From: Nemertoderma westbladi
Taxonomy: Eukaryota; Xenacoelomorpha; Nemertodermatida; Nemertodermatidae
Length of the DNA stretch: 59,590 nucleotides
Direction of reading: 5' to 3'
NCBI GenBank assembly: GCA_032718475.1
Contig: JAUCBJ010007891.1
Location: 1-59,590, forward strand
In this document: one piece after another, positions 42,935-54,885 of the stretch
How positions within the stretch are numbered: position 1 is the first letter of the stretch
Layout of the letters: each line of letters opens with the position of its first letter
Program-made: the position numbers and the translations under genes
Notes under the pieces: generated by a model
Database searches by the model: none
Told to the model about the DNA's origin: nothing
Seen by the model: the letters and a program-made list of their open reading frames with translations, nothing else

Positions 42935-44990
42935 TGTTTAAGTATATATATTTATTTGCCTTTCACCTGAAATCTCGCAAAATTTCGAGATATATATTAA
43001 TTTAATCGAATTTTCGATTAATTTATTTGTTAAAATATTTTATTCGGTCTCAAATATCAAATACGAATGTGGTTAATTCACAATAAAAAATATTATGAAT
43101 TTAATTATATAGTTTCAGCAAATACTGGTATAATATTTAAACAAAAAAGTAGCTCTATAGCTATTATACAGCATTTAAATACCAGTATGACACCAAATAT
43201 TTTTTTGAATCTAATTCAAAAAATTCAAAAAAATAAATCTGTCACCCAACAATATTTCTAATTGTATATATATATATATATATAGCTAAAATTTGCATAA
43301 TTTCATTTTTAAATTTTATATATGTATCCACTGGCGTATGACTACACCTTCAGGTTGCGACACTATCTCCTTCCTCCAACTGAGTGATCCAAAACACCAT
43401 GGCCGGCCGAACCTAACTAACCTAACTAATAAATTGAGTTCAGTTTCGCAGTCAAACAACCGGTAATTTTTTACTGCTTCCACAAACACAGTGGTACCGA
43501 CAGAACAACTAACCTTGTTTGCTGTGAGATTCTACGTCTGCGTCCTAACCCTCAGTCTCTTTGCTGATCGCAAACCGAACCCACAGATCCACACAAACCC
43601 CAACGTCAGAAGTTCCATCTCGCCATGTATATCCAGATGGTTTTAAATAATTAAGCGGTTATCCAATATACCAGTACTAAAACCCTAAATTTTATTATAT
43701 ATAATTTTGGCCGAAACTGAATTCTCACAAACCTAGCTACTTATTTTGAATTATTACGAATTTTACAATTTTACCCTAAGGCCTAACAAATTACTGTATT
43801 CTCTCTGACTAGTGAACAAAACATTGCTTATTACTGTACGTAGTACAGCAAATAATACAAGGCTATTTACTGTTAAATGATCTCCACCGAAGAGGCCCGG
43901 GGCTGCTAAAGGTCCCTAGGGTGGTCTTTTCTTTTGATATGTTTGTATTTTCAAGTGAAACAAACTTAATCAAGCTATAACACATCTAGCGAATCGTTCT
44001 AATTTATAAGCCAAACAGAACAACCAATACAATAAATTCGATTTGGCTTCCTAAGCTACTTAATACGAGTGTGGGTGATTTAACACTTGGCGTTCACTTT
44101 TGTCAGAGAAATACAAGCAGATTGCTGGGTAAACAATGTCGAATGTGAGAATGTTTTTATATTGCAAAGGGATGGGATATTAATTGCCCTAATGTCGAAA
44201 CCTTGATCTTGCGGTTGTTTAAGCCAGCAAAATTACTACTGCGCTACTTTTGCTACCGCTGTCTTCCTGCTGACCCGCTACTTTCAAATAACCGCCCAGT
44301 GTAGAATATTCTAAAGTATTCCTAATTTACCCAAAACTATTCTCCGCTATGCAGCGTACAAACTCTTAATTTTATGCTAAGCGCTAAAGTAATATACAGT
44401 GTCTCAAAATACAGAGTTGCGTACTAATTTCTAAGTATTCCAGAATTCGTATTACTTATTTATTACGCTATTGAGTTATCCAAGCAACAGCCTAAATACT
44501 GTATTATTTAACCTAACAGTAATTAACAAGCATAAACTTAGAAATAGAAAACAATCAAGAGAATAGCGTCTATCTAAACATCGCAATCAAGAATCAGGCA
44601 CTCTTCAAACAGCACAACATAAAGCAGCATTAGCAACAGCATATCGCCAATAACATTGACAGCACTAACAGCACTGTGTAGCATTAGGGTAGTGCTAGTG
44701 TGTAGTGCTAGTGTAAATAGCCAAGATCACCTAAGCTAAACGTCAACCCAAGGTCTTCCTATCTAAACCCGCTAACCTAATGCTACAAAGCTGAGAGGAA
44801 ATTTTGTTCATCAGCCCCTAAGCGCTGTAATGACGATGTAATGACGACGAATGACAGTGTACTCATTAGATGTATTTTCTACGTAAGTTAGTACATTTAT
44901 ATTCATCAAATGTACGTAATTACTGTATATTTTTATTTTAATATTTTATTTATTTGTTTTTGTGTGAAGGGTGTATCGCCCTCATTCCCA
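42935..44990. other. Non-coding sequence upstream of the gag remnant
   Basis: No gene is recognised. It contains a (TA)n microsatellite at 43264-43286 and generally AT-rich sequence. It should hold the 5' LTR and leader of the gag element if they survive, but I could not find a matching second LTR or a convincing primer-binding site. Confidence 0.4.
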
Positions 44991-44999
44991 CCCCCCTCA

Positions 45000-46100
45000 G
45001 TCCAATTTATTGGACGACTCATCTGATTTAGGACATGCCCTCCAATAGGCAACACTTTGCTACCGCCTTCCTGTAGGTCTTCCTATCCTTTGCCCCAATC
45101 TTTCTCCCGATGCTGAACTCCACGGATCTAGTCTTCCCATCCTCCCCGGGTAACATTGGATGGTAGAATGCTCCCTGCTATCATAGATACCTTCTTCTTG
45201 GAGATTAGCCATTTCTTCATAGAAATCCTCATTCTCTCATTGTGGTCGAGTGCTACCCTTGGTTTCCTTCTCATCGGCACATTTCACATCCACATCTGCT
45301 GGCCTCCCTCTTAATATGTGCACTGGCATCGAAGCCCCCGATGACCCTTGGTCATCATTCGGTACTCATAATGGTTTACCATTTAATGCCCCCTCACCCT
45401 CTGCCAGCTCAATGTTCGATACATCATCCTCAACTTCCTTCTTAGTGAAGTATAATAATGGTTCTTCATGGATCCCTCTCACCAACTTGCTGAATATCTC
45501 CTCCCCCTCCGATTCATTTCCCTCATCCTCCATGAACACTTACTCTCCCTTTGGATCTATCTTCCTCATCGGTAGCCACTTCGACCTGTCATTGAGGAAG
45601 TGTGGACCGTGCTGCCACAACTCTTGCTTTCCCAAGAAGTGTGGCGCAGTACAACCCTCGATAGCAAGTCTGTCGGGTTGTCATCAGTTGGGCAGTAGTG
45701 CCACTTATCCAAATCCGCCGTCGCTCTTATATCATCTACTCGGTTCTTCACAAATATGGGATAGCGCGTTCTCATTGTGTAGCCATCCTAGTACCACCAT
45801 GGAATCTGTCCAATAGTGTGTCTCAACTATACTTGGCAACGTGTATACGCTGTCGCTCTCGCTCCCAATCTCGCAGCTGTTAGTTCTAGTTTTGGTACTG
45901 ACGCTGAATCCGGGGCGTCAACCTCGCTTTACTAAACCCTACACCGGGCTTAGTCTGCGGCATTCATTAAGGAGATTGGAACTCGTCCCCACGCCACAAC
46001 TCAGGAGCCACAATTCCATCAGTTCCTCCTACAATGCCTCCTAATAGACATTCTCATCAGCAACACGGCCTCCATCCTTGGAACCATGTACCCTGAGCTA
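45000..46100 (-). pseudogene. BEL/Pao-type Pol remnant (RNase H region)
   Basis: Minus-strand translation gives PKLELTAARLGA, HYWTDSMVVLGWL and, after a frameshift, FVKNRVDDIRATADL, KWHYCPTDDNPTDLLSR. These are the signature words of the RNase H portion of BEL/Pao polymerases (L-E-L-x-A-A, W-T-D-S, N-P-A-D-x-x-S/T-R). Further left an acidic frame (45240-45600) reads LPMRKIDPKGE and FSKLVRGIHEEPLL. Many stops are present. It lies 5' of the gag remnant on the same strand, so it belongs to a different copy. Confidence 0.65.
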
Positions 46101-46649
46101 TCTCTTCGAGGTTCTCTCTCTGACTCCATCAATAGATCGATAGAGCCTTTTTATTTTATTTTATTTTAATTTAACTTAATTTTATATTATTTTAAGTTAT
46201 TCTATTAACTTTTTAGACCTAACTCGAACTCAAGTCTTTTTAACATCTTTTTATTTAATTTCACTGCCATTTTTTTCATCGTGTCCAACCTTTTAAACGA
46301 TCTTTAATTACCTATGCCCGGAATTTCCATTCTTTTTTTTAAACATCCACTGATTCCCTAAGTTCCAGTTCAGTAGGTTAATAACCTCTCATTCGTTTAA
46401 TGGTGCTAATAACTTCAAATCCCTTAACTTTTCTATATACTTTTTGGTTACTAGTTTCAATTATAATGTAATTTAATGAAAAAAAAAAAAATTAAAAAAA
46501 AAAAATTAATTATATTTCAAATAGAACACAAGTTCAACTTTCCATGAAATTTAAGCCTAATATTCATATAAATCCATACCACACAGCTTTGATATTATTG
46601 TAATTTAAATTTTTGTAATTTAGTGAATTCCTAATATTTTGTGATTCAG
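46101..46649. other. AT-rich end of intron 1
   Basis: Simple T/A-rich sequence with long A runs near 46480-46510. No gene. It ends at the acceptor site of the second EGF exon. Confidence 0.6.
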
Positions 46650-46778
46650 ATGTTGATGAATGCTCTACCAATACCGATAATTGCCACGATAATGCCACCT
46701 GTACAAATAATGATGGCGGTTTTTCTTGTAAATGTAATCCAGGATATGTCGGCGATGGTGTTTCCTGTAGTAGTGGTG
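46650..46778 (+). CDS. Host gene exon: second calcium-binding EGF-like domain
   Basis: A 129-bp internal exon with AG acceptor at 46648-46649 and GTAAG donor at 46779-46783, phase 1-1. It encodes [28 protein letters not shown] and VSC, giving six Cys in EGF order with the calcium-binding D-V-D-E-C start and a typical Gly-rich C-loop. The same strand, phase and domain type as the exon at 30586, and compatible phase with the terminal exon at 54886, argue that all three belong to one gene. The following intron is about 8.1 kb and carries a Ty3/gypsy and an RLE-type element. Its NATC and the first EGF's NST-type sequons could be N-glycosylated, which fits a secreted or surface protein. Confidence 0.85.
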
Positions 46779-46915
46779 GTAAGCAAAATATCAGATTATA
46801 TTTCTAATTCAATACAAGTTTCACATTGTCCTCTATATTTAAAACAATACCATAGGGCTTCGGATGATTCCATTCTTTTGCAATTCTATTTATTTGCAAT
46901 TTAACAAGTACAGCT

Positions 46916-47340
46916 TCATCTGGCGGTAGGGACATTCATGATGACATATATTTGTGACAAAATATTTCTTGCGTTTTCGAGGTTTATGGCGGTTCTGAAT
47001 TCAATGGAATAAATAATTATCTGACTAGACATCTCAAACTTATATTTTACGGAAGTGGGTGCATAATTTGGTGCCAGCACCAAATTTTGAAAGCCATCAA
47101 ATATATCAATTGATTGTGTCACCTTGTTCCTTGCGTTATACGGGTTTGTGAGGATCCTGAATCCAATGGAATCAATAAAAACTGCAATGGACATCTCAAC
47201 CTTGGTACTTTTGGGTGATGGGTGCAAAATTTGGTGCTAGCAGGAAAATGTAATATATTACGCCGAAAAATACGAGTAGCAATGATCAGGCAATTCAGAG
47301 ATGTATTCCATTAGAATCAGCGCCCCAGAAAACCTGAAAA
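46916..47340 (-). repeat. Partial, inverted copy of the TTAA-flanked element core
   Basis: It shares the ~160-bp unit with GGTGCCAGCACCAAAT at about 47070 and GGTGCTAGCAGG at about 47231. It also has the flanking words near 1470-1550 (TCCATTAGAATCAGCGCC, inverted). It is diverged, has no terminal TTAA, and is probably an old fragment. Confidence 0.6.
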
Positions 47341-47599
47341 TTTGAATTTATAGTATCATCGTTTAAATCAAATGCTACGAAATTTAATATGGTGATATTT
47401 TAGTAGTTTTTAACCTCTGACCTGGTAGAATTTTTAATTTTTTTTAACTATTTCGTAGCAGCAAGTTATGTAGCACTTTTAACTACCTATACAAGCTTTA
47501 TTTTTCGTTTTTGGGATATAATCCAGATATTTTTTTACATTCAAATCTAACATTTTACATTATTACTTCCCACCACCGCACTGTCCTAGTACCAGCTGA

Positions 47600-47805
47600 T
47601 AAGGTTGCTTGGCTACCAGCCAAAACATAAACAAATAACTGTTTAACTGCAGAGCCCTTTCAGTTTTATATATATTGAAGTGTAGTAACACTGAACAGTC
47701 AGGTCTTAACTAAGGCTATAATAAACTATAAGAACTGCACTACATAAAGACTGGCGTACCGGTAGAACACAAGGTATATGAAGCACTAAAATATCATACA
47801 CATCA
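47600..47805 (-). repeat. Candidate 3' LTR of the Ty3/gypsy element
   Basis: On the minus strand, about 150 bp after the Pol stop, a purine-rich GGTGGCGGAGAA precedes TGATGTGTATGATATT. A TATATAAAA word follows about 130 bp further on. This resembles a polypurine tract and the start of a 3' LTR. No second LTR is present to confirm the borders. Confidence 0.3.
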
Positions 47806-47953
47806 TTCTCCGCCACCAAAAAAATTTTTTCACACATACAGAAATTCAAAAACATATTCTAAGAGTTCCTAGAATATGGAGTTTTGTAAAAATATTACGT
47901 GACATGAACAAATTATGAAATTCTCAGGTGAGTCTTGAAAATAATATCATTGT

Positions 47954-50900
47954 CTAATAGAAATAATCTGGGCTGCGGCGATTACGTTTGGATCGGTGAT
48001 AAACTGTTTCGAAACCACCGGACGCTTCTTCACGTGAAGGTTGAGGACTCGGAATCGGAGTTGGATTGGCCGCTTCAATAGGGCTCACTTCTCCACTATT
48101 CACCGGGACATTGATAGGCTGCAAATCAGTCTCAGCTTCTTGCGATGAACTCTGGTTACACAGCGGAGCAGATTCTCCATTTTGTTCTAGAACACTATCG
48201 GAAAGTTCAGAACCGCATGGGGCCAAGTGTCTGATTGAAACGGTTGTCTCGCGACCATCTGGATAACGTACATGGGCGTACTGAGGGTTGGCCTGAAGCA
48301 ACTCAACCTCATCCACGAGTGGATCATTCTTAGTTGAGCGAACATAACGCTTGAGCAAGACAGGACCGGGAGTCGTCAACCAAGTGGGAACCAAGTGAGG
48401 TAGACCTCCGATTATAATTGAACAGTCTCTCGTGCGGTGTGAGGTTTGTTGCTGTTGAGAGCAGAGATCGGATCGAATGCAGAGCATCAGGGATAACCTC
48501 CTGCCAAGCTTGTTGCGGTAAGCCCTTGGTTTTAAGATTGAGTGTGACTGCTCTCCAAATGGTATCATTAAACTTCTCAATCTGTCCGTTCCCCTGGGGG
48601 TTATAACTAGTAGTTTTACTGTTGGCAATACCTTTGCTAAGAAGAAACTGACGAGTTTCTTCACTGATGAAAGAACTTCCCCTATCATTATGAATAAATC
48701 CCGGCATTCCAAATATGGAAAACAACTGACAAAAACAATTAATAACTGTTGCAGAAGTCATATCTGGACATGGAAATGCAAACGGAAATTGACTGTACTC
48801 ATCTACAATCGTAAGCAAATATCGGTTCTTGTTATTGGTCGACAGTGGGCCTTTAAAATCAACATTAAGCCGCTCAAAGGCTTGAGTAGATTTAATTAAA
48901 TGAGCGGGTTCATGTTTATGAAATCGTGGCTTGCACTCAGCACATATCCTGCATGTACTAGTCATCCGTTTCACATCGTCTAATGAATAGGGTAGATTTC
49001 GAGATTTAACAAAATGGTACATCCGAATGACACCGGGATGACTCAAGGATTGATGTAAGTTAAGCAATGTGCTATCATTCAGAGAAGCTGAATAATGGAC
49101 TCGAGAAAAAGTATCAGGTGGAACATATTCGCGCCCAGGCTTATGAACAATATCGAAGTTATAGCAGGAAAGTTCCATTCGCCATCTCATCAGTTTATCA
49201 TTTTTAATCTTTCCCTTATGATTAATATCAAATACATAAGCAACTGATGCTTGGTCGGTTCGTAGGGTGAAATGCTTAGAAGTAAGGTAGTGTCTCCAGT
49301 GCCGAACGGCCTCTATAATAGCCTGAGCTTCTTTTTCAACTGCGGAATGCTGAGTCTCAGATCCATGAAGTGTACGTAAAAAGAACGCTACAGGTCGACC
49401 CAACTGGTTAAGTGTGGCAGCAATAGCGAAATCAGAGGCATCAGTTTCAACTTCAAACTTAGAGGATTCGTCTATCGATCCAACAATGGAATTAGCAATA
49501 ATATCCTTGAGAACATTGAATGCCTCCAGAGCTTCTCGGGAGTATGGAAACTGTGTAACTTTAACCAATGGTCGAAGTTTATTGGAAAAACTTGGTATCC
49601 ACTGAGCATAATATGAAAATAACCCAAGGACTCGCTTGTGAGCTTTCATGTCTGTTGGAGGAGGTAGCTCACGTAGGGGATGGAGATGCTCTGGGTCCGG
49701 GCGGATTTCACTGTTTTCTACAACTGACCCTAAGATACTGAGATATGTCGTGGAGAAGACACATTTCTTCTGATTCAGAGTGATATTGCGACTAGCTACT
49801 GCTTCAAAAAACCGTTTCAGTTTCTTATCATGGTCTGCTTGATCAATTCCACATATGGTAACATCGTCCAGATAAGCAAATGTACCATCCAAGTTCTCTT
49901 CGCGAATTATATCGTCAATTATGCGTTGAAAGCAGCTGACTCCATTAGTTACACCGTAGGGAATGCGGGTAAACTGGTAAAGTCCCCCACTGGCTTCAAA
50001 TGCCGTGAAAGGTTTATCATCTTCACGAATTCGGATTTGGTGGTAAGCACTCTTTAAATCTATTGTACTAAAGACTCTGTACTGAGCAATATTATTCACA
50101 GTTTCGTTGATTCGAGGTAATGGGTATCCATCCAGTAGTGTAAATTTATTTATTGTTTGGGAGTAGTCGATGACCATTCTCTTCTTATGGTTCTCATTGT
50201 TCACAACCACAAGCTGAGCTCTCCATGGAGAGTTGCTACGTTCTATAACCCCTTCAGACAACAGGCGGTGAACTTCTTCATCTATGAATTTGCTGTCATC
50301 TGTGCTGTATCGGCGTGAAGGAGAAGCCATTGGATGACAATCAGTTGACAGATTACTAAACAAATCTGGAGGTGACACATCCAAACTACCAAGGTTACAA
50401 ACCAGATCCAATGGAGAATCCGGTCCACCATAATTTAGAGTATTCCGCTGGTGTTTCGATTGTAAATCAACACCAAGAACTAAATCCGTACAGATAGACA
50501 GCAATACTATGAGCCTGATATTCTTGTACGAATGCTCACCTAACAGAAAAGAAACACGACAGTGACCGTTGACTGGAACAGATTTAGAAGAATCCGCCAT
50601 TCGAACCTCACCGCTGTGTGGATAGATCCTAAGATTATACTGTTTAGCAACATCAGGGTCAACGAAACTTTCTGAGCTACCACTACCGATAAGATAATTT
50701 TTAATTATACCTTTAATTTTTACATTTACTGTTGTCCGAGACAAGGATCCGGGCGGCGCGGCGGCGAGAACAGTAGAAGCGAGATATGGCCCATTGCTAC
50801 TCGATGGGTCCTCATTAATACGGATGGCTGCAGGTGAAATGGAAGAGCTATTCCCCCTTGAAGCTGACCTACAGACTCGAGCGAAATGTCCAGGCTTGGT

Positions 50901-51575
50901 ACATTTGTGACACGTTGCACTTCTAGCGGGACACTGATTTCTCGGATGTCTCCCATTACCACAAAATGAAGATTTATTATTATTCTGCTAACTGGAAACT
51001 GCCACTCCGGAAGAACTTCCTCCCCCCGAGCTTCTGCCTCCCAAACTTCCTCCTCCTGCTCCTGCCGAATTAAATGAACTCGATGACCGTGAAGGTGGAT
51101 CTGTCGCCACGGTAACCATGGTCTCCAGGTCAACTGTGTTATAAGCTTGGGAACTGGTCTGGGCATTTTCCAAAGAACGAGCCTGTTCATACATTGTAGC
51201 TAGATCGATCGTTTTATTTTCCAACAGCCCCTGTCGTATCGTGGAAGACCGTAACCCTGCAATAAAGGCGTCTCGAATAGCTGCATCTCGGTTCTCAGTA
51301 GCTGACACTGCCTGGTGGTTACAGTCCTTACTTAAAACCTTTAAACTCTGCAAGAACTGATCCAGGGATTCGTTGGTTGTTGGCGACGAATGGCGAGCAC
51401 GTGGCGTGCATACACTTCATTGGTAGGCTTAATATAGAGATTGTCTAACGTATTAATCGCCGCGTCGTACCTGTCATGTTCTTCGAAATATTCAAAGACT
51501 TTAGGCGACACATAAAACGTAAGAGTTTCTAACTTCTTATAGAGGACTGTATAGGTACCAAATGCCTGCCTGCTA
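47954..51575 (-). pseudogene. Ty3/gypsy retrotransposon gag-pol, 5' truncated
   Basis: Minus strand. Gag starts abruptly at 51575 (LYKKLETLTFYVSP, NEVYARHVLAIRRQ); after a shift near 51347 the frame reads AIRDAFIAGLRSSTIRQ and a Gly/Ser-rich tail, then a single TAG at 50988-50990. In the same frame follow two zinc knuckles (the first lacks its first Cys; the second, C-x2-C-x4-H-x4-C, is intact) and Pol. The protease has GSG where the catalytic D-S/T-G is expected. RT has FAYLDDVTICG, RNase H FEVETDASDFA, the integrase H-H-C-C finger and a D-D-E core (VDFKGPL, NDRGS, GQIEKFN). A frameshift near 48390 separates a GPY/F-like C-terminus ending at 47954. The protease change, stop and frameshifts indicate a dead copy. 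Confidence 0.9.
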
Positions 51576-51576
51576 T

Positions 51577-54000
51577 GGTAGCCCAGCACCGTCCTCCAGA
51601 CAGAGGCCGCTCCTCCATTTGCCTTCGACCCACGAACGCAATGGGAAGAACCACGCAATAGTGCAAACTGCACTCGAGTCCTGACCCAACCCATAACCAC
51701 GCCCTATGAATATCCCCACGAATGACTGAGTTTCGCCGCGATCACTCGGAGCAGGTTGTTGGCCTGTGGGCAAGCACTCCATCACATGAATGGGGAGAAG
51801 TCCACCCATCACGCTGTAACAGCCTCAGCATACAGGCGTTTCTTGTCGTCCTTCTCTGACTTGAGGATGGATTTCGGGGGGCGGCAGGTGTAGGACCCGG
51901 CGTCAAGGTTTATTACCTTCATATCAAACAACGCCTGGGTCTGCCTGTTGAAGGCCCCGCGAACCCCCAAGTCGCAGCGGAGTCCAGCATGCCCATCAAC
52001 CCCCTGCAGCTCCCTTACTATAGGCTCGTTAATCATGTTTCGTGGCCCAAATGCCAACGCCGCGAGGTCCCCAACGATGTCTCTCAGCTCATTGTGTCTT
52101 TGGATAACGAGGCCGCCTTTTTTACAGTTGAGACCATGGTTAACGTCAAAGGCGACCCCACACCCATTGCACCGAATGGGCACAGCGACCAGTGGGTGGC
52201 CGTACCGGATGGAGAGAGCATCACGGAACTCGCGAAGAGAGAGGTCGAGCTGATGTTCCAATAGTGGGAGAGCCAACACCCAGCCGAAATACTTGAACTC
52301 GGCGGCTCTGCGGATTGTCTCCTGTCGTTTTATCAGCATTGCATTGAGTGCCTCCTTGAACTGGGCCGACTTTCTGAGCTGCTGCTGCTCAAACCCAACC
52401 TTCTGCGCTTCCTGGAGGCAGCTAGTGTGGAGTCTAAGAACGAAATCCTCCTCGCCTCGGATGGCTCGGCCAACATGGCTCATTCCTGAAAGCGACACTC
52501 TGTGTGTTTGTGTGGCTTCGACCACAGGATCTCGTAGGCCCAGGCCTCCTGATCGTGGGGACAGGGAGAACAGACTCCGTTCGCAGGCTGACACCTCAGC
52601 CCCAAAGATAGTTGGAAGGAAGCGCTGGGTGATGGTGTCCTCCAGCATCTGAAACTCGTTGCTGCAGTTTGGTGTTACCCTCTCCATGTATGACCACTCA
52701 CGCTGCAGGGAACAAACCATGGCTGAAAACGCCGCTTGCGGTTGTGACTCTGCCATCTCGGTGAGTTTATCTACAGCGGCTACCCATCCTGCAACCTTGG
52801 CCCTTACAAATGAGGTCTGATCAGGCTCTCTCCCAAGTTAACCCCCCAGCAAACGGTGGCTGGTTACTATATTAATATTGCCCCCAGAGAACACCCTCTT
52901 CGCCTCCTCGACTAATTCTGGGGCCACAACCAAGAATGGGTTGATGGCTTCAGGGAAGTAACCCCCTTCAGGGCCGAGAACCTGGAGTTTCTCAAACCAC
53001 GCTAGAACGTCTGGGCATCTGCTGGATACAGCTGGATCATCAGCATACCAGTTCTGTACCACTTTTGGGTCCCAGAGCTTGTGGATAAGGAGGAGGAGAC
53101 CGGCCGTGTAGAATAGAATAGCCAGTGGATTCCACTGAGTGGCGTCTTCCTCTCTAAACATAATCGTCTCGGTTCCCTGGACAGTGAGAATACTGTAGCC
53201 TCGATAGCAATTAAATAAGAATAATGAGCAACGGGGCCACAGTCGCCGGGCATTCCACAAGGCGGCTGGCCACCCTATTTAGACGATTGAAAGCATTAGA
53301 TGTGTCCACCAGGACAACCCCCCAACCAGCGTCAGACCACTCCTTGAAGATACCCGCCATCGAGTGAACTGCGGCTTCGACACCAGCTGATGTGCCAGCA
53401 GACAGCTGTTCAGTGCCACTGTTTAGTGCTCTGTAGGCCCCCGTCATTAGGTTCTGCAGGTCAGAGCTCAGTGGGGTAGCGTTGATTGGATTCCAGAAAC
53501 GTCCGAATACCATGGGGTGAATCGGGGTAGAGGCTGGCTGAGGTCGCGTAATTTCACTGACGAGTCTGGGACTAAAAGATCGGGTGCGAGTTGGTGCGAT
53601 ATATAGACGGGAACCTGCGTCTGAAGCTTCTGCTCCTATTCTGGTGTTACTCTGTCGGAGTGTGGCCATTCGGGACCTGTTTCGCTTAGGGAATCTAATT
53701 CTAAAGAGGGCTGCCTCCCAGTCCGGAAGGTGCTGTTTTGCGAGTCATTTGATGATGAAAAATGGATTGGAATAGGTGTAAGTGGTGGTGGAGATAACGA
53801 GTGTGATTTAAGAGGAATGGTGCCCGTGTGTGGGTTTCTGCTCTGCAGCCTCCTGCCTGGAATTGTAAGCATGAAACGCATGGGTGCTTTGCTTTAATGC
53901 AGCCGCATTTAACACAGCATCCACAACTGGCCAACTGGCACGACATACCACACTGGCAGCACTGCTGCGACATCACGTTATCTAAACGATCAAGTCTAAC
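51577..54000 (-). pseudogene. RLE-type retroelement ORF: Cys-rich zinc module, RT, nuclease-like C-terminus
   Basis: Minus strand, ATG near 53976. The N-terminus is a Cys cluster (CCQCGMSC, CVKCGC, HPCVSC). Several frameshifts follow. RT pieces read SAGTSAGVEAAVHSM, VVLVDTSNAFNRL and WYADD. The motif that should be QGDPLA reads QWNPLA, and the block with GVRPIG is deleted. The last long frame, 51809-52756, has RYGHPLVAVPIRCNGCG, H-x4-C-KKGG, QRHNELRD, and CDLGV ... ALFDMKVI, the RLE-like nuclease core. The remaining C-terminus (GWVRTRVQFALLRGSSHCVRG) ends in an EDGAG-type segment at about 51590, against the gypsy gag. It is related to the elements at 3921-7117 and 7441-8416 and clearly inactive. 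Confidence 0.8.
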
Positions 54001-54022
54001 TCAATCCCGATCCTTTGATTAA

Positions 54023-54885
54023 CTGTTATATACTCAGGTACTCCTTGGTGCAGATTGACAGGCAGATGCTGTGCTCACGCTCAGTGCAGTAAGCAGTGTA
54101 CAGTATAGCTGTAGCCGGTATATAATTATCACAATCGAATTAATACTTTATCAGACCATTTATCAGATATATATAGATCACTATTTCTCTGCAGATTCTG
54201 AATATGAAAACCGTTTTAAATGTCAGCAGGAATTACCGGTGATATTAACAAAAATTTTCGCGACCTTCAAAACCCAATAAAAATATTTACGGACTTTGAA
54301 TTGTTTAACTGTTAGCGTTTTGATAAACATGGCATAATTGTCGTATTTTTCGCAATATTTAGCCTCATAAGTCGGCTTTACTTTTCGTCTTTTGAATGTA
54401 CTCTAGATATTAAGAGAACCGTCTTCATCTGCAGATTCCGAATCTGACAACCGTTTTAAATAAAAAATTAACAAAGATATTATCAAAATACTAAATTGTA
54501 AATTTCGAGTCGTAAATGGCTATAATTCTTAAGTTTTTTTATTCCATTGTAGAATATTAATTAAGCAAGCATAAGGAATAAACAAGGTTGAGAGGTTTAA
54601 AAGCTTAACAACTAGTTAATATTCTAGAAGAAAGTCAAAAAAACATTACAATTAGACCTCCCCCATGTTGCTAATTATATAAACACTCCAGTCCTAACCG
54701 GTTTTGAGATCACATCATAATGTGAATAAGTTGTGAGTTTATTTAGGTAAATGATGATCTACTTGGATTTCCTGAGTTTAAAATCATCACTTAATACACG
54801 CTTGCTGCACTTGATACCATACGACTGAGACAACAAGGTCATCCGAATCCTTGTATTCTATAATATTGTTGTGTTTTTTTTTTAG
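54023..54885. other. End of intron 2
   Basis: AT-rich sequence without a gene. A GCAGATTC(T/C)GAATATG/CTGA-type word followed by CCGTTTTAAA appears twice (about 54192 and 54431), a small dispersed direct repeat. The last bases form a long pyrimidine tract (TTTTTTTTTTTAG) at the acceptor of the terminal exon. Confidence 0.6.

Noticed and set aside
43067-43261. 64-codon plus-strand frame
   Set aside because: Biased A/T codons, no domain, adjacent to a TA microsatellite.
43300-44990. 5' LTR of the BEL/Pao element
   Set aside because: A primer-binding-site-like TGG stretch and TG/CA borders could be proposed in several places, but no second LTR confirms any of them.
45242-45816. Plus-strand Ser/Pro-rich frames
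   Set aside because: They are the complement of the BEL/Pao Pol remnant, whose minus-strand translation carries clear RNase H motifs.
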